NCBI GenBank assembly: GCA_010015655.1
Contig: ML976837.1
Coordinates: 1 to 24,194, forward strand
DNA length: 24,194 bases
DNA from: Bimuria novae-zelandiae CBS 107.79
Taxonomy: Eukaryota; Ascomycota; Dothideomycetes; Pleosporales; Didymosphaeriaceae
Direction of reading: 5' to 3'
Part shown: positions 10,901-18,850 of the stretch, piece by piece
Numbering within the stretch: position 1 is the first letter of the stretch
Layout of the letters: every line of letters starts with the position of its first letter
Notes under the pieces: generated by a model
The model's database searches: none
What the model was told of the DNA's origin: nothing
Seen by the model: only the letters and a program-made list of their open reading frames with translations
Position numbers and translations under genes: made by a program

Positions 10901-11179
10901 CTATAATAACTAGGCATAGAAGCTCTATACTATCGCACAAGGACTTTGCACGATACAGGGACCTAAAGGTACTACTTTGTTAGGAACTCCACACGTACAA
11001 ACTATCGAACGAGAATAACCTATGTACGAGCCAGCGCCATAAACCACCGCGACTTCTACTCTAAGGGCACACACAACCTCTACGCAGAGAGCCCCGTACG
11101 ACCTATATATACAAGACTAGCAAAAGGGGCGCTAGAGGGAACACACTACAGAATACACCTATCTACATAGACAGGAAAC

Positions 11180-12260
11180 ACTCCATACTCCCCTACACAA
11201 ATAAGATACGTATAAAAGTTTAAGGCCTTAATTATAACTATAGTAGTAGTTTGCACAAGAAGCTTTATAATTATATAAAATACTAATATAAAAATAAATT
11301 ATACTATTTTAATAAATATATAATTTACTGCCCGCGTATAAAGTACTAAATAAAAAAATACTACTAAATAAGATCGTGCAATTCTAGAAGACTTAAAAAA
11401 TAACTATTTTAGTAAGCTATATAAAATTTTATATAATAAAACCTAAATCTTTATTAAGCTTTGCGTACGACTAGACATTTTAGAAAGCTAGTATTTAGCC
11501 CTTTTCTTAGATATACTAGAAGGCCGCGCGAGCGCCTATTATATTTATAATATTAACCTTAAATAAACCTAAAAGGCTCTATATAACTAGATTAATAGGC
11601 ACTTTAACACCTTAGTTAACTATAATTAGTATTAAATAGACTAGATAACTATAACCTTCGCACGATATAAATATAAAAACCCTAATAAGTCCTTATATAA
11701 AGTCCTTAATATAATAATTAATAGACTAACCCTCGCATAAAGGGCTATAGGACTATTATTTAAAGGCAAAGTATAACTATATATAGTAGTTATATAAGTA
11801 TATAGAGGGTAATTAAAACTTAAATAAACTATATTCTCTATTAAACCTACGTGTGAAGCACTATTTAGAGACCTCTAAGTAGTACTATAGATTATAATAG
11901 ATAGGTAAGCTAACTAGTACGTATAAGATACGCACGGAACGTACTACACTAATAAATAATATATAACCACCACCCGTATACCCTCTCAACCTACGTACGA
12001 TAGCAGGCCTAAAATGCCGCACTAGAACTCAGGCACATCGTACGCACGACCACGAAACGCATAATACGAAAGGGGTAATAGTATAAAAGGAAAGAAGTGC
12101 TTTGTGTGCAAAAAAAAAGAATATTAGTTCTTAAACTATTCTTATATAGATAGATTAAAAGCTAAATAATAATACATTTCCTCGTATAAGAAGAGACATG
12201 AGCCACACGCTCCTCCTAAAAGTCCGCCACTATATAGTACTCTATAAAGGGCAGCACCCT
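11180..12260 (+). pseudogene. Gag-like protein of the nested element, RIP-degraded
   Basis: Plus-strand reading gives RAILEDLKNNYFSKLY, then a capsid-like block with LDILEGRASAYYIYN (about 11508-11552), INRHFNTLVNYN, NPNKSLYKVLNIIINRL, and CEALFRDL near 11855. This follows the order of fungal Copia Gag proteins: a Gln-rich helix pair, a Thr-Glu-rich segment, and a C-terminal Arg-rich region. A zinc-knuckle remnant reads KKCFVCKKKEY at about 12096-12128, with Tyr in place of the third Cys and a stop where Trp is expected. Internal TAA and TAG codons show inactivation. The start is uncertain; the usable homology begins near 11360. Confidence 0.75.
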
Positions 12261-12661
12261 AGAACCGCCGCCGCATTACTATAGGCATCCCGCACGCAGA
12301 ACCCCCGAGCTCTACACTAGCACTATATAAAAGTATCCCTCCTAGTAGATAATCTTAATAATAAAGAGCGCCAGATTAGTGCCCGCAGGCACAAGGACGA
12401 TAATATCTTATAAGGGCGCCAGCGCTAGCGCTATCTTATTATCTTAAGAAAGAGTTAGTATTCCGTACGAAGAAGAGAGGACAATACTTAGGATACGTAC
12501 GTTAACACAGAGGCCCTACATTAAACGCTGGTTTCCCAGCTACCTAGTAGGCAAGACAACGCGTAGGCGTCCGCCCGTAGGCGTAACAACAACGTTGCTA
12601 AAGAGGCCGGCACTGCTAGCAGGAACAGCGACGCTTCCGCCAGACAGTATAAGGGCTATTA

Positions 12662-12681
12662 TGTGTGTGTGTGTGTGTGTG
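12662..12681. repeat. (TG)10 microsatellite
   Basis: Ten uninterrupted TG units. TG on this strand is CA on the other, the main RIP target, so its survival shows that this patch was little affected or that the repeat expanded after RIP. Confidence 0.95.
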
Positions 12682-13216
12682 CGTACGAAGCTATTGTTGA
12701 AAGACATTAGAATTAGTAAGGCACCGTACGGAGACAGGAAGACTTCTCGAACTTATATAAAGATAATAGAAAGCACGCTAAAGAGAAAAGAAGAGGAGAG
12801 AATACGAATAGGAGCAGTGTACACCGCCTAATTATACTATACTACCTCTATAAGAGCCTCACGACCACTATTAGCGACTGCTATTCGCCATACAATCTAT
12901 AGGTACACATGAGATTTAAACAGGAAGGACCTACCCCACTCATACCAACGCACCTACACAACCCCTATTAGCTACGAATACACCGCCTACGCGTGTACAC
13001 TACTACTACTCGCTGTATAAATTACTAGTATAAACAACACGCGTGCTTAACAGCTACTAGTGGTCGTACGTTAGTTATAGGTATACACGGCATGCGAATA
13101 GGAGGAACTGCGCACATGGCCACTAAACAGAGAAGGGACCCCCTACTAATGGCTGCCTACATGCATGCTTAGGAAAGGTACCGTACAAGCTAAGGAGAAG
13201 AGCTAAGTAATACTAT

Positions 13217-13227
13217 AAAAAGAAAAG
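13217..13227 (+). promoter_or_regulatory. Putative polypurine tract of the gag-only element
   Basis: AAAAAGAAAAG stands seven bases before the right LTR. Its place and composition suit the primer for plus-strand DNA synthesis. Confidence 0.5.
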
Positions 13228-13234
13228 TTACTAG

Positions 13235-13489
13235 TGTCTGTACGCAGTACGGGCAGCTACCTAATATAATATTTTAAGATAGGTAATAATAATTATATAA
13301 TACTATATAGGTAAAGGTATAGACTATAGTTACTATACGCGAGCATTAATCCTTATAACCCCCTTTTCTCTATATGTAGAATAGATAGATAAGACTTAAA
13401 TACTAGATCCTTTTCTTACCCGTACCATCGTATAACTATCTAGCCCTATCATATCGCGATATGCTTGGCTTAGTATAGCCCATTCAACA
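13235..13489 (+). repeat. 3' LTR of the gag-only element, 255 bp
   Basis: It begins TGTCTGTACG and ends CATTCAACA, exactly as long as its partner at 9874-10128. It carries many more T and A transitions than the partner, mostly CpA to TpA on either strand. Confidence 0.94.
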
Positions 13490-13494
13490 GATGT
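13490..13494. repeat. Right target-site duplication GATGT
   Basis: A perfect copy of 9869-9873; the Gypsy gag resumes immediately after it. Confidence 0.92.
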
Positions 13495-14408
13495 CGTAAT
13501 AGCTAATAAAGCCTAAAAATAAAAACCTAAGAAGTAGCAAAAGGGCCGTGATAATAGACTATCTAACTAAAAATAAAAATAACGTTTTAACGAGAAAGTG
13601 TGCTTAATATATAAAGAATAAGATTCCTTCTAAAAGGATTATCTTAAGAATAAAGAATAAAGTAAGAAAGCTTAGCTTATATAGGTGGTAATAGCTACGT
13701 TATAGGCACCAACGCCTATACTATTAAAAACTAATAAGAATACAGTCTCTAATATAAAACCTAAGGGTCTAGAGACACAAGAGAAATTAGAATAAAGGAT
13801 AGTACTAGAGTACAAGGTCCTCCTCTAACTATTAGGAGGAAAGTGCTAGATATGTAATAGCAAGATATATACACCCTAGGAATATACGCTAAAATTTAAA
13901 CTTAAAAAACTAAGGTCTATAATAATTTATAAGTTCGCTACAAAGTACTAAGAAAATATACTAGTACTAGAATAGTAAATTAAAGTTTAAAAATAGTATA
14001 AGAAGGTAGCCTAGTTTCTTCACTATAAAAAAGACTACTAAATATATTAAATATAGATGACACAATTAGTAATATTATCAGAAAATCTTAAATATAAGTT
14101 TATTAATAACTATACGCTAACGATAAACGGCTATAAATATTTCTTTAATAAACAATTACGCTACTATAAGGAATTAGACTAGTAAAAGTACTTTAATAAT
14201 AAGTGCTACATGCACGAAGCATATAAAGAAGCTATTAGCTAGTACCTTAAAAGTATAAACTTAGGAAAAATATTAATTATAGGAAACTAATAGATAGAGG
14301 GCATAAGCCATAATTACTTATAATAAATTAAATAATTAAATTATAACAGGGATTACTTAGCACACCTGTATTAAAGGGAATAAACAGTAGTACTAGAAAT
14401 AATACTAC
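13495..14408 (+). pseudogene. Gypsy gag, second part, with zinc knuckle and downstream region
   Basis: After the nested element the Gag-style sequence resumes. A zinc knuckle at 13601-13642 reads C-L-I-Y-K-E-*-D-S-F-*-K-D-Y, fitting C-x2-C-x4-H-x4-C with both later Cys residues changed to Tyr and His to Asp. Downstream come KPKGLETQEKLE, LLGGKC and ICNSKIYTP, and later NLKYKFINNYTLTINGYKYF, a protein-like stretch between gag and pol that I cannot assign. No protease DTG/DSG motif is visible. The segment ends at the TA where the Fot1/pogo element inserted. Confidence 0.7.
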
Positions 14409-14410
14409 TA
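14409..14410. repeat. Left TA target-site duplication of the Fot1/pogo element
   Basis: TA directly precedes the left TIR and is repeated at 16264-16265. A TA duplication is typical of the Tc1/mariner/pogo superfamily. In TA-rich DNA it is weak evidence alone, but here it agrees with the TIRs and the transposase. Confidence 0.75.
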
Positions 14411-14466
14411 ACGTGTCCGGCAAGCAAGCTGCGCAGGCAAGCGAGCTACGCACCCTACTAACTTTT
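14411..14466 (+). repeat. Left terminal inverted repeat, with duplicated 17-mer
   Basis: It matches the reverse complement of 16208-16263 with four transitions. Within it GGCAAGCAAGCTGCGCA (14419-14435) is followed directly by GGCAAGCGAGCTACGCA (14436-14452). The doubled unit is a plausible transposase-binding site. Confidence 0.93.
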
Positions 14467-14469
14467 TAC

Positions 14470-16190
14470 ACCTTTATAGCAACCTACCTTAATAACATAA
14501 TAAGATAATAGTATATAGTTACTATTCTAAATTAAGTAGTATTTATAGTACGCTTTACACACGTTCGCGCGTTATACTTAGTCTCTTTATAGTAGTTATA
14601 GCGCGTTAAAGCCTGCTAATTAGCACCTAATTACGCCTTACTTTAACGCATATTACCCTCTACCTACTACTTTACGTCCTTTTAAGCGATAATATTCTTT
14701 GCCTCTACCTTTATTAAGGTGCCTTACTACTATATCTACTTCTTTTTTTTTCTTTCTACGTGTTATAGTAGCCTTATTAGCCTTTTTAAGCCTCGCGATC
14801 TAATCGCGTATAAGCATGCTTTTATAAGCTATTACCTTAGTACCCTTTTTAAGCTAATTAAGCGCTATAATAATAAAAGCAGGTAATAAGCTCTTATACC
14901 TTTAAATCCTATTATAAATTAATATTAATTAAGCCTCTAGCTCGCGGGCGTTACTTAGTGTTTTAGCTTTTTAAAGGGTAACCTTTAGTAAAGGTAGCGT
15001 TAGCGTATAAAGCTTAATATTAAGCTTTAATATTACTACCTCTAGGTTATATAGGACTAGGCTAGCGCCTTAAAAGCTTACGCAGATATTCTCCTTTATA
15101 ATTAATTACTTATAGGCTACGTAAAAGGCTATTGGGAATTCTAGCTTTATAATATAGCTAATATAGTTACGTATTAGGCTTTTAATCTAGCAACTATACG
15201 CGCGCTTTAATAATAAGAAGTAGTTAATATTAAGTAGCTATAAGAGGTGTAATAAATATAGTAGTATATAAAGAGTAATAATATTATTCTTCTTATAAAG
15301 CTCTTAAATTTTAAGTAAATTATAGCTTTTATAATTATTAAGTATAAGTAGCTAGCGCGCGCCTACCCTACGCTCTATTATATACTTAATAAAGTACTTT
15401 AGCTACTCTACTCTAAGCTTATTAGTAGTTTAGCTATTATTACTAATAGCGAAAGCCTAGTCGCGTGGTATATTATTATCCTAGTACTAGGTAGAGAGGT
15501 AATACTAGCTAGGAAAGATAATAAAGGGCGGGATTACCTAGCTAGTAGCGCTAATTCTATAAATTACTATAGTCTACTTATAATTGCCTAGCTAAATAGC
15601 CTTTAGTCTACCCTATTTCATTAAGCCTATAATAATAAGCTGCGCTAATATCTTGCCTATTATAAAGCTAGTCTTATTAAAGTTATAGGTATACTAATTA
15701 TAGATACTATAGGTAGCTTTAGTACGCACTATAAGGTTAAACTACGCCTTAATAGTCTCTAGATCCTTATATAAAGCTCTCTGTTAATCGTATAGCTAAT
15801 TAAATTATATAGTAAGTTAGTCTATTCGCTTAACAAAGTTGCGTGGCCACTTTTCGCTAACTTTGCCAGCGCCTCGCTTAGCGAGCAGCTTATCTGCCAT
15901 ATCTTGCATAGCACCTAGCGTGGGCGGAAATCCTCGCAAATCTAGGTCAAGTATATACCTAATAATTACCTCCTCTTCTAGCTTAGTAAGCTTCTTTAAG
16001 CTAGGCTTACAATTGCGTCGTGTAGCAATTCTAGCGTATTAACTACGTAGTATACTTTTAAAAACCCTATAAATAGTAGTAGCGCGTCTTTTGCTTTAAA
16101 TTTAATTTTAGTTAATAGCTAAGATAGTAAAGAGAATATTAGCTTCGTTATAGGGCGATTAAGAAGTAGTTAGTTAAGCTATTATAGTTA
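14470..16190 (-). pseudogene. Fot1/pogo-type DDE transposase, RIP-degraded
   Basis: Minus-strand reading begins near 16165 with PYNEANILF. A helix-turn-helix region follows (SKRRATTIYRVFKSILRS), then a well-preserved CENP-B-like DNA-binding stretch that includes EEEVIIRYILDLDLRGFPPT, DMADKLLAKRGAGKV and WPRNFVKRID (about 15990-15808). The catalytic region follows: YNFNKTSF (15667-15687, first Asp and the next Glu mutated), LLILNNYKSYN (second Asp now Asn, 15337-15339), ENNIITLY equivalent KNNIITLY, and LLNINYF (third Asp now Asn, 15229-15231) before LLLKRAY. The C-terminus has a Lys-rich run and a zinc-knuckle-like end (NVCKAYYKYY). All three catalytic Asp are lost, with many stops. Ends are approximate. 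Confidence 0.9.
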
Positions 16191-16207
16191 AAAAGTAATA
16201 TATTACG

Positions 16208-16263
16208 AAAAGTTGGTAGGGTGCGCAGCTCGCTTGCCTGCGCAGCTCGCTTGCCAGACACGT
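16208..16263 (-). repeat. Right terminal inverted repeat, with duplicated 17-mer
   Basis: Reverse complement of 14411-14466 with four transitions. The 17-mers occupy 16222-16238 and 16239-16255. This copy is slightly better preserved, with CGAGC in both units. Confidence 0.93.
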
Positions 16264-16265
16264 TA
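16264..16265. repeat. Right TA target-site duplication
   Basis: Matches 14409-14410; Gypsy sequence resumes directly after it. Confidence 0.75.
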
Positions 16266-18623
16266 TACTAAGATCTAAAATCCTATAAGTGTCTAGTTAC
16301 AGAATATAAGCGACATAGGGAACCCAAAGAAAAAAAGGTCTTATAAATTAAGAATACTAAAAGCACCTATAAAGCGCTTTACTTAAAGTAATAGGAAAAG
16401 TCGAAAACTAACACTAGTATGGAGAAAGCCACGTAAACTTAAAATAAGAAAGTAGAGTCCTCTTAGAACGCTACTAAAAAGACTAATAATAAATTAGTAA
16501 ACTAGGACACTACTAGGAAACAGGCCGTACTAGTAAAGGCGCAACTATAAAGGCAAAGAAAGCAGGAACAAGTCTAGATAATTAATACCTAAATAAGGAA
16601 TTTATAATTAGTAGTTACTAAGTAATAGCCCTAATAGACCCTAGAGTAACTAGATATCTTATCTCTCCTAAAATAGTGGAGAATATAATCTACCTTATAA
16701 AAATAAGGAGATACTAGTGCTGGTGGAAATAGTAAATAAAACGCTATTCTAAGGATATAGGAATCGCTAGTTACGACTTAAAACGTCACTATTAATAATT
16801 AGTTTAAATAAATTCTAGAGCTAATATAGCTTCACGATAATAAATCTTAAAAGCTTAAAAGTAATTATTATTTATAATTAGCTTCTTAAAAATAACCATG
16901 TTATCAACTAGCAGAAGAAAACACTACTTAGTTAAAATTTTATATTAATAGTTACTAATATATAAAAAGTACGAAAGGTGTAGCTAATAACCTTATATAT
17001 TTTAGTAAGATAATTTAGAGGACAAACTAAACAGTTTTTAGTTACTAAAATTAAAGGAGTTATAGAAGAGAATCTAGGCTAAGTAAGACTAATTTAAGTA
17101 TAATACTTAGGCCTTAAAGTAAAAGTAAAAGTTAATGATATTCTGCTAGAATACTAAAAGTATATAGAACTCTTTAAAGAAGTTAAAGAAGAAGAATTAC
17201 TAGAATACTAAAATTAAAATTATAAAATACCTTTAGTAGAGGGCACGAAACTATCCCTAGAACGACTATAACTAATATCTATAAACGAAGGAAAAAGGTA
17301 TAAGAATACTTAAGGAAGAATCTTGCGAAAAGGTATATTTAAGAAAGCTAAAGCCTAATAGCTTTTCTTATACTTTAAGTACCTAAGAAGAATAGCAAGC
17401 TACAACTTTATATAAATTATAAATACTTAGACGTATTCTATATACCTTATCTTAATAACATACTTACCTACTCTACTAAAACGCTTAACGAGTATATGGA
17501 ATATGTTAAAAAAGTACTTAAAGATATAAAGAAGTATTAATTACACCTTAATCTTGAAAAATATAAGTCTTATATTATAAAGATAAAGTATCTAAAATTT
17601 ATTATCTTATAAAAAGGCGTAGCATAGGTCTTAAAAAGATAGCTTCTATTTAATAATAACTGGTTTTTAAATTAGTAAAGGATATCTAATCATTTTTAGG
17701 ATTCACTACCTTCTATTAAAAGTTTATTAAGGGCTACTCTAAGACCAACGCACCGTAAATAAATTTTATAAAGAAAGAAAATAGAGAAAGCACCTAGCCC
17801 CTTACTAAAAAACTAATAGAGGCATTTAGAGAACTATAGAGAAAGTTCCTTATAGGTCCTCCCCTCTAAATGCACGACCTAAAGAAACCTATAAGAGTGG
17901 AAACAAACGTATTAGACTACGCGCTAGGATCAATAGTCTTATAATAATATAATAATAAGAAATGGAGACTAGTATTCTTTTATTTAAAAAAGTTATTAGG
18001 AGCTGAACCTAACTATAACATTTATAATAAAGAACTACTTAAGACAGTAAACGCCTTTAAATAGAGGTATAAATAAGCTATAAAAACTTTACTAGCTTTA
18101 GAATAATAAAAAGCTTAATTAATAATAATAGGTATAATAGGTAGAATTTATAGTAAATTTTAACTTTATAATATACTATTAACTAGAAACGCTTAATAGC
18201 GCAGCAGAAGCCATAAGCAAGAGATTAGACCTTATGAAGGATAAACTAAATCTATATAACACGATACTATAAGTAAGAAGCAATAGAACTATTAAATATA
18301 ATTAATTGGTAATTAAGGTCCGCACCACTCGACTGAGGTATATAAAACAAATGGTATAAGATTTTTAGGACTATAAATAACTTAGCTTAAATTAGTAAGA
18401 AAAATATAATCTCTTCTAATATAGGCTTAATAAAACAAGACAAGATCACCGCTACAGAATTCTTATAAAACTAGAATATAAGGAAGTCTTAATTACAAAA
18501 CTAAAAAAATTACGAGAATAGGGATATCTAGATAATAAAAAAATGACTCGCTAAATCCCGAATAAATATACTATTTTTAGACTTAAGTAGGTAGTAATAT
18601 AAGTTATAAGTAACTATTTAGCA
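16266..18623 (+). pseudogene. Gypsy pol: reverse transcriptase and RNase H, deleted and truncated
   Basis: Bases 16266-17000 are poorly readable. From about 17200 the RT N-terminus appears (NYNYKIPLVEGTKLSLE), then VPKKNSKLQLYINYK, ending at 17423. Directly in the same frame follows YLDVFYIPYLNNIL (17424-17465), so the block of roughly 85 residues usually lying between them is missing, including the first catalytic Asp. The YLDD box reads YLNN (17448-17459). The thumb and connection follow (NLEKYKSYI, SFLGFTTFY, KFIKGYSKTNAP), then RNase H-like RVETNVLDYALGSIVL with Asp to Asn, NYNIYNKELLKTVNAFK, and a DALSR-like end (AISKRLDLM, about 18210). No integrase is seen before the Copia-2 LTR. Confidence 0.83.
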
Positions 18624-18740
18624 TGTGTGCGAGGCTCCAAATAAGTGCCACTACAGCGCTAGCCCTATTTAGAATAGTACAAAAGAGAGAGTACTCCAGC
18701 CTCATATCCACAATAGATAGAGGCCATATAATCGGACATA
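18624..18740 (-). repeat. 3' LTR of Copia-2, 117 bp
   Basis: The inner 113 bases match 23726-23838 with four differences, all G/A transitions. The outer dinucleotides differ only by TG/TA or CA/TA changes, so I include them. That gives a palindromic-looking TGTGT...ACACA end, with this copy's right end mutated to ACATA. Confidence 0.88.
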
Positions 18741-18752
18741 CCCCCTCAGCTT
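18741..18752 (-). promoter_or_regulatory. Polypurine tract of Copia-2
   Basis: In element orientation AAGCTGAGGGGG runs directly into the 3' LTR. It is the plus-strand primer site and a clear marker of orientation and LTR boundary. Confidence 0.78.
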
Positions 18753-18850
18753 GGGCTTATCCTCAAGCTGGACCTTCGCATTATTTATCTGTCCATTATT
18801 CTAACTTAAAGGCCTCTATCCTCTACTATAGATCCTGCAGGGCAACCTCT

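Larger units (their letters stand above)
12261..13234 (+). other. 3' non-coding interior of the gag-only element
   Basis: Almost 1 kb follows the Gag remnant without any pol motif that I can recognise. Much of it keeps TG and CA, and it contains a (TG)10 microsatellite. A purine run, AAAAAGAAAAG, at 13217-13227 lies close to the right LTR and is the likely polypurine tract. Short open stretches here have no family resemblance. Confidence 0.5.
9874..13489 (+). mobile_element. Nested gag-only LTR retrotransposon (non-autonomous)
   Basis: The element is complete: two 255-bp LTRs with TG/CA ends and a perfect 5-bp duplication on either side. The 3.1-kb interior encodes a recognisable Gag-like protein with a zinc knuckle on the plus strand. 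I could not find protease, integrase, reverse transcriptase or RNase H. There is no room for a full Copia pol (about 3.5 kb) after the zinc knuckle. Gag style, the segment next to the LTR and the LTR starts (TGTCYGYAC) resemble Copia-1, so it may depend on a Copia-1-like partner. It interrupts the Gypsy gag. Confidence 0.85.
14411..16263 (-). mobile_element. Fot1/pogo-type DNA transposon, 1,853 bp, complete but dead
   Basis: Near-perfect 56-bp inverted repeats (14411-14466 and 16208-16263) end in ACGTGTC and are flanked by TA. They enclose one minus-strand gene whose translation is a fungal DDE transposase of the Fot1/pogo group. The length fits the family (about 1.8-2 kb). It sits between gag and pol of the Gypsy element. 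The TIRs are almost free of RIP while the gene is riddled with stops. Confidence 0.93.
9130..18623 (+). mobile_element. Ty3/Gypsy retrotransposon, split by two nested elements and truncated
   Basis: The gag begins near 9130 and is cut at 9873 by an LTR element. It resumes at 13495, is cut at 14410 by a Fot1/pogo element, and pol continues from 16266 to the edge of Copia-2. Homologous Gag, reverse transcriptase and RNase H blocks are recognisable in order. The integrase and the 3' LTR are not seen. All parts are heavily RIP-mutated, more so than Copia-2. The 5' limit is uncertain because no LTR pair is available. Confidence 0.85.

Noticed and set aside
12595..12831. Open frame of 78 codons containing Cys-Val repeats
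   Set aside because: The Cys-Val run comes from the TG microsatellite, and the rest has no recognisable domain. It is open because this island escaped RIP.
14419..14452. The two adjacent similar 17-mers considered as a CRISPR-like array
   Set aside because: There are only two units, directly adjacent without spacers, and they belong to a transposon TIR.
15839..16042. Open frame of 67 codons on the plus strand
   Set aside because: Exactly antisense to the well-preserved DNA-binding part of the Fot1/pogo transposase.
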